A stretch of 25,247 bases of DNA from UBA3103 sp002365855 (GCA_030627625.1 DAOURR010000031.1:1-25247); one strand, 5' to 3'. Shown: positions 6,949-14,909, numbered from the stretch's first letter. Made by a program: numbers and translations. The notes: a model not told the origin generated them from the letters alone.

Positions 6949-6956
6949 TTTTTTTA
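6894..6956 (+). terminator. Strong terminator of the structured RNA
   Basis: GGCAGGTC (6902-6909) pairs with GACCTGCC (6925-6932), extended by AATG/CATT across a 4-base bulge, followed by an almost unbroken T-tract from 6938 to 6955. Confidence 0.9.
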
Positions 6957-7029
6957 TCGTGGGAGTATGAAAAAAAGGTACAGGTAAAAAATAACCCTAT
7001 TATAAAAAATTAACCTCTAATAGAGGGAG

Positions 7030-7296
7030 GTGAAAGAAATTAATAAAGGAATTTGCATTGTTGGGCTCATGGTTGACGAAAGAGCGGACCATGCCCCTGA
7101 GGTACAGGAAGTGCTGACTAAGTACGGCTCAAACATAATCAGCCGCAGCGGTATCCCCGACCCTGGACGCCAGAGAGGCATCATAACCCTGACCATGCAG
7201 GCGCATGATAATGAGAGGCAGAGCCTGGAAAACGATTTGAGCGGGATCGAAGGTGTCACGGTTAAATCTTTTTACCTGGCGGACGCGATAGAATAA
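7030..7296 (+). CDS. TM1266-family iron-only hydrogenase system putative regulator
   Basis: An 88-aa cytoplasmic protein with an ACT-like/NikR C-terminal-like fold by family. GICIVGLMVDERADHAPEVQEVLTKYG and RSGIPDPGRQRGIITLTMQ match the TM1266 family, usually encoded near [FeFe]-hydrogenase maturation genes; no hydrogenase gene is visible here. The start is uncertain. GTG at 7030 overlaps the ribosome binding site GGAGG (7026-7030), leaving no spacing. An in-frame ATT at 7039 has ideal 8-base spacing and would give an 85-aa product beginning with the codon before NKG. A CCTCT/AGAGG hairpin overlaps the same site. It follows the structured RNA by about 75 bases and is closed by a terminator at 7365. 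Confidence 0.85.
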   Translation: MKEINKGICIVGLMVDERADHAPEVQEVLTKYGSNIISRSGIPDPGRQRGIITLTMQAHDNERQSLENDLSGIEGVTVKSFYLADAIE

Positions 7297-7364
7297 GCAT
7301 TTTCTACAGTCTTAAAACGCCCTTCAGACATGGACTCTGAATTAATAAATTATTTCATGAATAG

Positions 7365-7392
7365 ATAACCCGGAGATCCCGGGTTATTGTTT
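7365..7392 (+). terminator. Terminator after the TM1266-family gene
   Basis: ATAACCCGG (7365-7373), loop AGATC, CCGGGTTAT (7379-7387), then TGTTTG. The stem is a perfect 9-bp helix. Confidence 0.75.
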
Positions 7393-7465
7393 GTCCGTGC
7401 GCGGACATATTTTTTTAATTCTAGTAAATCATAAGATAAGACATCTTTCAGGAGGGAGCATCGTT

Positions 7466-8467
7466 TTGAAAATATTTAAGAAGCTGCTGCCGTTTGCAAG
7501 CCCGGAAACCGGCAAGCCAATGCACGCGGGAGAAGTTTACTATCTCTGGGAGACCCTGGCCTCCAGCTATAACTTGATTTCGCTGGTTGAAACATATTTA
7601 ATGAACACCGACGACAAGGAACTGCACCTTCTTTTACAGGGCATAGTCACCGGCGCTTACAACACAAGAGTCAGCCGCATTGAAAAGGTATTAAAGAAAG
7701 AAGGCTTTACCGTCCCCCCTCAACCGTCACCAAAGACTGTTCAGGGCAAACCGGGAAGCGGGCAGGAAATAAAACTCGACGACGACGAAGTGATCCGCGA
7801 CTTGTACGCCTGGAGCCAAGTCATGCTGCAACAGGACGTCAGGGCTATAGGCGCAGCTACCTCGGAATCCGTGCGAAAAGTTTTTACCGACATCGTTTTT
7901 GACGACATGAACGCATACGGCGCCATTGCCCGCATTGGCAAAATGAGGCGGGTATTCAGCCCGCCGCCCCCCGCTACCGCCGGCAAGGACAGCCTTAACA
8001 TGAGTGAGCTGGCCGCAGTCTGGGATGAACTGGGAGCGAGGTACTTGAGCGTAGTAAACCTGGAAACATACCTGGCGAACACAAATGACCCTGAACTGAT
8101 AAAACTTTTAAAAGAGGGGCTGGAAAAGGTGGTCACACCCCAGATGGAGCAGCTGGAAGAGGTGTTAAAAACCGAAGGATTCAACATTCCCCCACGTCCG
8201 GTCAGGCGTATAAAACAAGGACCTCCCGGCCAGGTCAATAAAATCATCCTTAGTGACGCCGAGGTGATCAGGGTTCTTGTCAGCGCGATGCAGGTGGCCG
8301 TCAACCACCATATCAGGTCGTTTTCAAACGCCTCCAGAGAAGACATATCGGAAATGTTTAAAAGATTTTTCTCTACGGAAGTTGAATATTTCCAAAAAAC
8401 GATGGATCTGGCAGTCCAGCGCAACGCCCTCAACAACCCGCCTGTTGTGACTACCAGGAGGGGTTGA
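7466..8467 (+). CDS. Tandem DUF3231-like (ferritin-like/coat-F-like) protein
   Basis: A 333-aa, largely helical soluble protein made of two related halves of about 165 residues. MHAGEVYYLWETLASSYNLI...ETYLMNTDDKELHLLLQG near the start is echoed by NMSELAAVWDELGARYLSVV...ETYLANTNDPELIKLLKEG in the second half. Each half has the paired helices and Pro-rich linker (FTVPPQP, FNIPPRP) of the DUF3231 family, common in spore formers and often found as duplicates. The TTG at 7466 was chosen because AGGAGGGAG lies about 7 bases upstream; the frame extends 25 codons further without a better site. No catalytic residues are recognised. It sits upstream of an 80-aa gene and the germination operon, so a spore-surface or sporulation role is plausible but unproven. 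Confidence 0.8.
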   Translation: MKIFKKLLPFASPETGKPMHAGEVYYLWETLASSYNLISLVETYLMNTDDKELHLLLQGIVTGAYNTRVSRIEKVLKKEGFTVPPQPSPKTVQGKPGSGQEIKLDDDEVIRDLYAWSQVMLQQDVRAIGAATSESVRKVFTDIVFDDMNAYGAIARIGKMRRVFSPPPPATAGKDSLNMSELAAVWDELGARYLSVVNLETYLANTNDPELIKLLKEGLEKVVTPQMEQLEEVLKTEGFNIPPRPVRRIKQGPPGQVNKIILSDAEVIRVLVSAMQVAVNHHIRSFSNASREDISEMFKRFFSTEVEYFQKTMDLAVQRNALNNPPVVTTRRG

Positions 8468-8508
8468 GGCGACACCTGAATTACATTTTACTAAAGGAGG
8501 AGAGGCCC

Positions 8509-8751
8509 ATGAAGTTCAGTTTACATAGAAGATGTTCTCCTGTTAAAGAGAACAGGGAGGAGGCGCCCGGATTGAGGTATAAAAAAGCCCGGTTTCTGGC
8601 AGTCGGCACCATATTTATCATACCGGGAGTGAAAAGCTTTATTACAAACGTTAAGAAGTCTTTTGTGGAAGCTTCTGCGGCAGGGATAAAAACAGGGTTT
8701 GTTACGTTTTTTGAAGCCCTGTCTAAAAACATGAAGAATGGCCTGAAATAG
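8509..8751 (+). CDS. Small basic protein of unknown function
   Basis: An 80-aa protein starting at the ATG at 8509, 6 bases after AAAGGAGGAG; a longer in-frame start at 8464 overlaps the previous stop and lacks a site. The N-terminal third is strongly basic. A mildly hydrophobic segment (FLAVGTIFIIPGV) is followed by an amphipathic helix rich in Lys, Phe and Ser. It lies 41 bases after the DUF3231-like gene, probably in the same transcript, and is closed by a terminator. I do not recognise a family. Confidence 0.7.
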   Translation: MKFSLHRRCSPVKENREEAPGLRYKKARFLAVGTIFIIPGVKSFITNVKKSFVEASAAGIKTGFVTFFEALSKNMKNGLK

Positions 8752-8778
8752 ATAAACAAAAAACATCCGGCATTAATG

Positions 8779-8816
8779 AGGAACGATCTCCAAAGGAAAT
8801 CGCTCCTTTTTATTTT
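8779..8816 (+). terminator. Terminator after the DUF3231-like/80-aa gene pair
   Basis: AGGAACGAT (8779-8787) pairs with ATCGCTCCT (8799-8807) with one mismatch and runs into a T-rich tract. Confidence 0.75.
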
Positions 8817-8967
8817 TACACTTTTTCTACATTATGAAATCTATCCGCAGCTTTGCATTTTGCTTGTTTGGCCCTCCAACTACAGCCGCCGGCGGGTCAC
8901 GAAGAGTGTATAGTTCCATTTTATCAGGATACAATAACCCTGATGACACAATAATGGCAGGTGTGGA

Positions 8968-10710
8968 ATGAATATCCTGAAACAGCTTCTAGAGTTTGTT
9001 TCTTACCGTGAAAACATTGACCGGGAAGGTTTCATTTTAAAGGAAACAAAAGACGACCAAAAATCCCCGGAAAGCAGCGATAAATCAACAAAAAATCAGA
9101 AGACTAAACCCCGCGGCCGTACTTTTAAGAAACCTGTGCGCCCATCTGATATTACCAAAAAAAATAATACTAAGAATACACAGGAATATTACGAAACGAC
9201 CAGTTCCTCGCTGGAGGAAAACAGGAAGGCAGTCGGTAAGCTCTACGGCCTGCCTGATAATAAAGACGTTGTAATCAGGGACTTTATGATTGGCACAAGT
9301 GACGGAGTCAGGGCCTTCGCTGTTTTTATTGACGGGATGACCGACAAAACACTGCAGGATTTTCTGTTCCAGAGCCTGATGGTTTTTGCGAAAAGGCCAT
9401 TGCAAACCGGCAAAGAAAAACTGGCCGGGATGGTCAGGGAAAGCCTGCTTCCCGCCAACCAGGCAACATTGAAGTCGCGCTTCAGCGACATCCTGGACGC
9501 TGTCAACTACGGCGACACGGCGCTGTTTTTTGACGGCTGCGCGGATGTTCTGCTGGTCGAGACCAAGGGTTGGGAGCACAGGCCGGTGGAAAAGCCAACC
9601 AGTGAGCAAATTATCCGCGGGCCTCACGAGGCCTTCACCGAGACGCTGCGGGCGAATACGGCCCTGCTCAGAAAATCTATCAGAAACGAACAGCTCACCA
9701 CAGATATTGTCCAGGTAGGTGAACGTGACAGAAGGTACGTGGCGATCATGTACCTGCGCGACCTGGCCAACAAGGACCTGGTCGCTGAGGTTAAACGCCG
9801 GGTCAAGAGCATCAGGACTGATTCTGTCCTGGGCGGCGGCATCTTAGAAGAGCTGATCGAAGACAACCCCTATAATTTAACCCCGACCAGCCTGGTCACC
9901 GAGCGCCCCGACCGCGTAGCCGCAGGCATCCTGGATGGAAGAGTGGCGTTGATCATAGACGGCAGTCCTTTTGTCACCGTGGTGCCATCCACCATGTACG
10001 AGCAGCTGCATACCGGTGAAGAGCTGTACCACCGGTGGCAGTACGGCACTTTTATCCGGCTTCTGCGGGCGCTGGCCTTTCTGCTTTCCTTTCTGCTGCC
10101 CGGGCTTTACCTGTCCGTGGTCCTTTTTCACCAGGAGATGATCCCGACGGAACTGCTCCTGGCCATCGCCGGGGCCCGGGAAAGAGTGCCCTTTCCCTCA
10201 GTTGTTGAAGTGCTGTTGATGGAATTTTCCTTTGAACTGATCCGTGAGGCGGGGCTGCGCATCCCCAGCGTCATGGGGACAACCATCGGCATCGTGGGCG
10301 CCCTGATCCTGGGGCAAGCTGCTGTACAGGCCAACATCGTCAGCCCTATCCTGGTGATCCTGGTGGCCGTGACCGGCCTGTCCTCCTTCGCCATACCTTA
10401 CCACTCCCTGGCTTTTTCTTTGCGTATCTACCGCTTCATGTATATATTTTTGGGCGCAACGCTTGGTTTCTACGGCTTAGCGATGGGGCTTTTCGCCCAG
10501 ATAATCCTGACGGCCAATCTCAAATCCTTCGGCGTGCCCTTCCTGGCGCCCACTGGGCCGAAGACGATGGCGGGCCCCGATATCGTCTTCCGGCTGCCCA
10601 TGTTTTTTCACGAAAGGCGGCCCGACTACCTCAACCCCCAGGACATAAAACGGCAACCTAAAGTTTCCAGGGGATGGATCAGGCAGAACGGCGGTGATGA
10701 CAATAGTTAA
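8968..10710 (+). CDS. Spore germinant receptor A subunit (GerA family)
   Basis: A 580-aa inner-spore-membrane protein. After a hydrophilic, Lys/Thr/Ser-rich N-terminus (residues 20-75) comes the conserved soluble GerA domain: VVIRDFMIGTSDGVRAFAVFIDGM, then the ERPDRVAAGILDGRVALIIDGSPFVTVVPSTM block. The C-terminal half has about five membrane helices, including FLLSFLLPGLYLSVVLFHQEMIPTELL and the REAGLRIPSVMGTTIGIVGALILGQAAVQA segment, hallmark sequences of the family. In this family A, B and C subunits form a nutrient receptor, and A is thought to assemble into a ligand-gated channel. It is the first gene of an overlapping operon. The inverted repeat ATCAGG/CCTGAT 25-45 bases upstream overlaps a possible -10. 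The germinant is not predictable. Confidence 0.96.
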   Translation: MNILKQLLEFVSYRENIDREGFILKETKDDQKSPESSDKSTKNQKTKPRGRTFKKPVRPSDITKKNNTKNTQEYYETTSSSLEENRKAVGKLYGLPDNKDVVIRDFMIGTSDGVRAFAVFIDGMTDKTLQDFLFQSLMVFAKRPLQTGKEKLAGMVRESLLPANQATLKSRFSDILDAVNYGDTALFFDGCADVLLVETKGWEHRPVEKPTSEQIIRGPHEAFTETLRANTALLRKSIRNEQLTTDIVQVGERDRRYVAIMYLRDLANKDLVAEVKRRVKSIRTDSVLGGGILEELIEDNPYNLTPTSLVTERPDRVAAGILDGRVALIIDGSPFVTVVPSTMYEQLHTGEELYHRWQYGTFIRLLRALAFLLSFLLPGLYLSVVLFHQEMIPTELLLAIAGARERVPFPSVVEVLLMEFSFELIREAGLRIPSVMGTTIGIVGALILGQAAVQANIVSPILVILVAVTGLSSFAIPYHSLAFSLRIYRFMYIFLGATLGFYGLAMGLFAQIILTANLKSFGVPFLAPTGPKTMAGPDIVFRLPMFFHERRPDYLNPQDIKRQPKVSRGWIRQNGGDDNS

Positions 10711-11800
10711 AGAGGGCACCTTCGGGCCGGCCGAGGCTATTATCCTGCTGGCTATTTCCAGCAGCGCCAGGATGTTCCTGACCTACCCCAGGAGCCTGGT
10801 CGAGACTGCCGGCTCAGCCGCCTGGCTGACTCCGCTGGGCGGGCTGGCCGTGGCCCTCGCCGGTGTGTATGTAATGTCACTGGTCCTGAAAAAGAACCCG
10901 GACAAGTCCATCGTGGAAATAACTGAAGAAGCCTGGGGCCCGGTGATTGGAACAGTCTTCAATCTCGTAACAGTAACTTTTTTTATGGCCGTGAGCGCCC
11001 TTTTTATCAGGGAGTTCACCGAGGCCCTGATTATTGCCGCCCTGCCCAGGACGCCCATCAGCGTCATCAGTATTGTATTCATCTCCATAGGGCTGCTGGG
11101 GGCCTACCTGGGCATCGAGGCCATGGCGCGGTCCGCGCGCCTGAGCTACCTTTACGTTTTGGGGGGCATCGCCATCCTGCTGCTCGCTTTAATTCCCCAG
11201 TGGAATATTCACAACTTGTTCCCGCTGCTTGGCTGCGGCCCGCTGCAGGTTTTCGGCGCGGGTGCGTACAGCACGGCCGCCATTACTGAAATTATTCTCG
11301 CGGCGGTGCTGGTCCAGTCCATGGGTGGAGCTGATAAATTCAGCAGTATCGGCTACAAAGCCATGCTGTTTGGTTTCGGACTGCTATTCGCTTTGATGCT
11401 GACCTTAAACCTGAGCATCAACAAGGAGGTGGCAGAGGAGATATCCCTGCCCTTTTACAGGCTGTCGCGCAGCATCTACCTGGGGCGCTTTTTTCAGAGG
11501 ATAGAAGCTATCTTTGTCATTATCTGGAGCATCATCGGGGCCTTAAAGATTGCCCTGACCCTTTACGGGGCTTCCGTAACCCTGGCCAGGACGTTAAAGC
11601 TGCCGGACTACCGCCCGCTGATCTGGCCGCTGGGGCTGGCAATTTTTATTTTCAGCTTCCTGCCGCTGGATATGCCCACTGCAGTAAGGCTGGACTTCGA
11701 ATTCCTGAGGCCCTATGCCCTCCTTCCAAGCTACGTGATTCCGTTGTTTGTACTGGCCGCATTCTGGCTAAAAGGGAGGGGTAAACGTGCGGGCAGTTAA
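10694..11800 (+). CDS. Spore germinant receptor B subunit (GerB family permease)
   Basis: A 368-aa polytopic protein with about ten membrane helices, related to amino-acid/polyamine transporters. Conserved family features include the opening segment with FLTYPRSLVETAGSAAWLTPLGG and the FREFTE-like IREFTEALIIAALPRTPI. It overlaps the A-subunit gene by 17 bases, so translation is probably coupled. GTG at 10694 or ATG at 10697 could be the start. In germinant receptors the B subunit is implicated in ligand recognition. Confidence 0.95.
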   Translation: MMTIVKEGTFGPAEAIILLAISSSARMFLTYPRSLVETAGSAAWLTPLGGLAVALAGVYVMSLVLKKNPDKSIVEITEEAWGPVIGTVFNLVTVTFFMAVSALFIREFTEALIIAALPRTPISVISIVFISIGLLGAYLGIEAMARSARLSYLYVLGGIAILLLALIPQWNIHNLFPLLGCGPLQVFGAGAYSTAAITEIILAAVLVQSMGGADKFSSIGYKAMLFGFGLLFALMLTLNLSINKEVAEEISLPFYRLSRSIYLGRFFQRIEAIFVIIWSIIGALKIALTLYGASVTLARTLKLPDYRPLIWPLGLAIFIFSFLPLDMPTAVRLDFEFLRPYALLPSYVIPLFVLAAFWLKGRGKRAGS

Positions 11801-13061
11801 AATATTGGCCCTCCTTACCATAGCTCTGGCACTCTTGACACTGCCGGGGTGCTATGGGAGCAGGGAAACGGACGAGATTGCCTTCGTCCTGGTAATGGGT
11901 TTTGATAAAGGTGAGAAAGACTCCCTGGTAGTTACCCTGAGCATAGCCAACCCCAGGGTCTTCGCCGGGGGTGGCGGCGCAGGCGGAGGTGAAGGTGGGG
12001 GCGGCGAAAACGGAAACACCATCAATGTCAGCTTTGAAACACACGCGCCGCTTACTATTATCAATCTGGCAAACACGGTAGTCGACCGGCATGTATCCCT
12101 GCTGCACAGCAAGGCCTATATCTTTTCAGAGGAACTGGCCAGGGAAGGCCTGGCCCAGTGGCTTTTTCCACTGAACCGCTACCGTGAGCTGAGGGAGACA
12201 TCCGAAGTCTTCATTAGCCGGGGCAAGGCCAAAGATTTCATAGAAAAGAACAAGCCCCTGCTGGAGGTGAACCCGACCAAGCAGTTCGAGCTGATTAAAG
12301 ATTTATCATCAATTCACTCGCTTTACCCGAGCGTGGAGTTCCGGGACATTTATGATAATATAAAATCTTTTTCCACCCAGGGAGTATTGCCCCTGGTCGC
12401 TATACGCCAGGGCGATTTTGAGACGGCCAGACCGGGTACTGGAGTAGGCGGAGATCCGGCCCTGGGCAAATACATCGCAGGCGAAATACCGTCCAGCGGT
12501 GGAAACCCGGCCCAGGTATGCGGGACTGCTGTTTTCAAGGTCGATAAGATGGTGGGCATCATCAACGGGCAAGAAACAAGGTATTTAATGATGATGAGGG
12601 GTGCCTTTAAGTCCGGTGTTTTCAGCATTGTAGACCCTTTCGACCAGGACCTGACGGTCGGCCTGGCAGTTCGCCAGGCGCGCGCCCCAAAGTACAGGAC
12701 AGACATTGACGAGGACGGAAATGTCGCCGTGGACCTGGAAATATTCCTCGAGCCTGAGATTATATCGATTAAAAGCGGGATCAACTACGAAGAACCGGAG
12801 ACCAAACCGGTCCTGGAAGAGGCCATCTCGCGATATATTGAGGAGGAGTGCCTGAGGTTGATCAGCCGGACCCAGGAGGAATTCGGTTCTGATATTTTCG
12901 GATTTGGGCGGTACGTCAAACACAATTTCTGGACAGAGCAGTCCTGGGAGGAGTTCGACTGGCTTTCAAGATATCCGGACGCCCAGGTGAGCGTTACCGT
13001 CAACAACAGGATCAGGAGGACGGGTATGCAGTTAAAAACCACCCCGGGCGCGGGTTCATGA
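11787..13061 (+). CDS. Spore germinant receptor C subunit (Ger(x)C lipoprotein)
   Basis: A 424-aa lipoprotein. The signal peptide ends in lipobox LPGC with C22 as lipid-modified residue, followed by GSRETDEIAFVLVMGFDKG, the standard start of Ger(x)C proteins. Three domains are expected by family, with the conserved VQARAPKYRTDID-type middle region and a C-terminal helix containing EFGSDIFGFGRYVK. An unusual Gly-rich stretch lies near residues 57-73. GTG at 11787 is 5 bases after GGGAGGGG; the gene overlaps gerB by 14 bases. The product anchors to the outer face of the inner spore membrane as part of the receptor. Confidence 0.95.
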   Translation: MRAVKILALLTIALALLTLPGCYGSRETDEIAFVLVMGFDKGEKDSLVVTLSIANPRVFAGGGGAGGGEGGGGENGNTINVSFETHAPLTIINLANTVVDRHVSLLHSKAYIFSEELAREGLAQWLFPLNRYRELRETSEVFISRGKAKDFIEKNKPLLEVNPTKQFELIKDLSSIHSLYPSVEFRDIYDNIKSFSTQGVLPLVAIRQGDFETARPGTGVGGDPALGKYIAGEIPSSGGNPAQVCGTAVFKVDKMVGIINGQETRYLMMMRGAFKSGVFSIVDPFDQDLTVGLAVRQARAPKYRTDIDEDGNVAVDLEIFLEPEIISIKSGINYEEPETKPVLEEAISRYIEEECLRLISRTQEEFGSDIFGFGRYVKHNFWTEQSWEEFDWLSRYPDAQVSVTVNNRIRRTGMQLKTTPGAGS

Positions 13062-13228
13062 ACTGGCTGCTGCTGCTCATACCCCTCGCCGTAACCTACT
13101 ATACCTTTACCTACGGCCGCTGGGCCCTAAAAAAAGGGCACCTGCGCGGCGGGATAGGAGTTTTTTTGCTGGCGGCCTTTGTCCTGGCCCTGTCTATTTA
13201 TGCCCTGTTTTTAAGGCAGGCTTTTTGA
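13058..13228 (+). CDS. Small two-helix membrane protein, candidate germinant receptor D subunit
   Basis: A 56-aa protein starting at an ATG that overlaps the gerC stop in an ATGA arrangement, so translation is coupled to the ger operon. It has two membrane helices (residues about 3-18 and 32-52) joined by a short basic loop (RWALKKGHLRGG). Size, topology and position match the small D-subunit genes reported next to several Bacillus germinant receptor operons, which modulate germination. Such proteins are poorly conserved in sequence, so the call rests on topology and linkage. Its last 35 bases overlap the convergent gene at 13194-13655. Confidence 0.7.
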   Translation: MNWLLLLIPLAVTYYTFTYGRWALKKGHLRGGIGVFLLAAFVLALSIYALFLRQAF

Positions 13229-13655
13229 TTATCTTATTTAACCTGTCCGATAGGTAGGCGAGCAGCAGCAGCCCGCCAAGGATCAGAAAGTAGCTGTAGG
13301 AAAGCTTCCAGTTGGGATAGGAAATATATCCAAGCCTGTGGGAAAAGGCTTCCAGCGCCAGAATGAGCGCGGCGGCATAGATAGTGTATAATACTTTTTT
13401 AGACCAGCTTACCGGCAGCCAGTTCAGATACAAAATAGCACTGGCATAAACCTGGGTAAAATGAAAAACCGGGATGCTGCCAATGTAAAACAGCCCGATC
13501 GGGTAAGTGTATAAATTATATTTAGTTCCGAAGTAATCAGCTGTCCACATGATCCCCAGACCAATCAACCCGGGCTTCCAGAGCTTATAAAACCTTTCAC
13601 CGACAAAAATGTACACTGCAATCCAGAGAATGATGGAAAAAATCAAAAACAGCAC
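13194..13655 (-). CDS. Five-helix membrane protein, possibly CBO0543-like
   Basis: A 153-aa integral membrane protein with about five helices and many Trp and Tyr residues. A GTG start at 13655 lies 9 bases after AGGAG. The pattern of short helices with W-A/T-D-Y-F-G-T-K and Y-P-I-G-L-F motifs recalls small membrane proteins of spore-forming Firmicutes annotated as CBO0543 family, but I hold this loosely. The 3' end overlaps the small gene after gerC tail to tail by 35 bases. Confidence 0.7.
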   Translation of the reverse strand: MLFLIFSIILWIAVYIFVGERFYKLWKPGLIGLGIMWTADYFGTKYNLYTYPIGLFYIGSIPVFHFTQVYASAILYLNWLPVSWSKKVLYTIYAAALILALEAFSHRLGYISYPNWKLSYSYFLILGGLLLLAYLSDRLNKIIKKPALKTGHK

Positions 13656-13767
13656 GATTTATTTCTCCTGATAAGTATTATCGCGAGTGTAACTCTTTTA
13701 GAATACACCCTATACTCATTCTTTACCCTCCGGCGTTAATTATGCCAGTATCATTTTTACAAATACT

Positions 13768-13793
13768 GAACCCGGCCAATTTAGACCGGGTTC
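13768..13793. terminator. Hairpin between minus-strand membrane-protein genes
   Basis: GAACCCGG (13768-13775) and CCGGGTTC (13786-13793) form a perfect 8-bp stem. It lies 40 bases downstream of the minus-strand gene at 13833; the U-tract on that strand is weak. Confidence 0.5.
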
Positions 13794-13832
13794 GAAAAAA
13801 ATGAATCAGTGAAAAACTAAACAATAAATAGA

Positions 13833-14204
13833 TTATTCCTCAGTTTCAGTGTTGACGCGCAACAGTGAAATACTGAGATACTTATGGAGAAACCACTCCC
13901 CTACTCCCAGGATGGCTAAAACAAGCACCCATCCTGCCGGAGATAAGGTTATTACCCCATTTACAGACCAGTCGGCAATACCTATTACCAGCGCCGCAAT
14001 GATCACGTCAGCCACAACCGCCGTAATATTGCCATAGCGCGGTACAATAACTAGGTCCGCCAGGAAGTACGCGATCAACGTGAGAACCAGCGCGATACCT
14101 ACTGCCTGCCCGGTGGTGATCTGGCTGAAAATGGGTAGAATAATAACACTAATCAGTCCGATTACAATAAACTTTACTGCTAGAGCTGTTGCATGCTTAT
14201 TCAC
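13833..14204 (-). CDS. DUF2512/YndM-like membrane protein
   Basis: A 123-aa protein with four membrane helices. GTG at 14204 was chosen because AAAGGAGGG lies 5 bases upstream; the longer ATG frame from 14222 would start inside that site. The sequence VKFIVIGLISVIILPIF, then VLTLIAYFLADLVIVPRYGNITAVVADVIIAALVIGI, then EWFLHKYL fits the DUF2512 pattern with its conserved Y-x-x-x-D-L and R-x-G-N loop. Function is unknown. It is a single gene with its own ribosome site. Confidence 0.8.
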   Translation of the reverse strand: MNKHATALAVKFIVIGLISVIILPIFSQITTGQAVGIALVLTLIAYFLADLVIVPRYGNITAVVADVIIAALVIGIADWSVNGVITLSPAGWVLVLAILGVGEWFLHKYLSISLLRVNTETEE

Positions 14205-14405
14205 TATATCCCTCCTTTCCATTACTATTATGGTAAAATTTATATATTTTTATACCCGTCGGCAGTATTTTAAGCATTTTTTGACTTGACCTACAGCAAC
14301 TAAACGTGCAATCCTGCGCCAGTGCCTTTTAATGGCTTATCAATTCGAAGGCCCGCCTTTAGCAGGCAGGCCTGGTTTTGTTAAAAATACCTTATGTAGT
14401 TATAT

Positions 14406-14909
14406 CTATCTGGAAGTCGGAGAGATTCTTTTAGTTATCTCTGAAAGCTCATTGTCAAAAGTGGATAAGGGCTTCCCTGCCGCTACTCCATCTGCAATAC
14501 TCCTCAAGCGGGCCGTGACGTCCGGGTCGCTGCTGACGTACACTGCTGTCAATCTGGGCTCAGCCTTCTTCACCTCGTTGCTCACGTCTCTTTTTACCTT
14601 TTCTGTATCTGCTCCTCCCATGTCTTCCTTCTGGTCAACACCGACGTAGGCGGTTGTGCCGGCTATAACCACTACTGCCCTTTCAACTCCAGGCACTTGC
14701 GCGGCAGTTTCAGTAAGTCTTTCGGCAATCTGATTTACCTCTTCAGCGTTGTCAGGCATAGCCTGGTTTGAAGGCGCGGCAGGCGCCGGGGCCTGGGCTT
14801 CAGGCGGGTTTTGCGGGGCAGGCTTTCTGGCCATATTGCAGCCTGCCAGCAGCTGCAGCCCTATTAACAATGCCGCAGCAAGGACCATTACCTTCTTAAA
14901 ACTAGTCAT
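14406..14909 (-). CDS. YhcN/YlaJ-family sporulation lipoprotein
   Basis: A 167-aa lipoprotein. Signal peptide with lipobox LAGC (C24), then a Pro/Ala-rich linker (residues about 30-50). The YhcN/YlaJ domain follows: AERLTETAAQVPGVERAVVVIAGTTAYVGV, then EVKKAEPRLTAVYVSSDPDVTARL. In Bacillus these lipoproteins are found in spores and affect germination or outgrowth. ATG is preceded by GAGGGGGTG. A GC-rich imperfect hairpin at about 14347-14371 follows the gene on its strand. Confidence 0.92.
   Translation of the reverse strand: MTSFKKVMVLAAALLIGLQLLAGCNMARKPAPQNPPEAQAPAPAAPSNQAMPDNAEEVNQIAERLTETAAQVPGVERAVVVIAGTTAYVGVDQKEDMGGADTEKVKRDVSNEVKKAEPRLTAVYVSSDPDVTARLRSIADGVAAGKPLSTFDNELSEITKRISPTSR

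Noticed and set aside
7741..8475. 244-codon minus-strand frame opposite the DUF3231-like gene
   Set aside because: Antisense shadow with Ser/Ala-rich composition and no ribosome site; the plus-strand gene has a recognisable internal duplication.
8908..8935. Sigma-G-type promoter before gerA (GTATA ... GATACAATA)
   Set aside because: The -35 fits loosely but the -10 misses key positions; not reported as a feature without mapped start sites.
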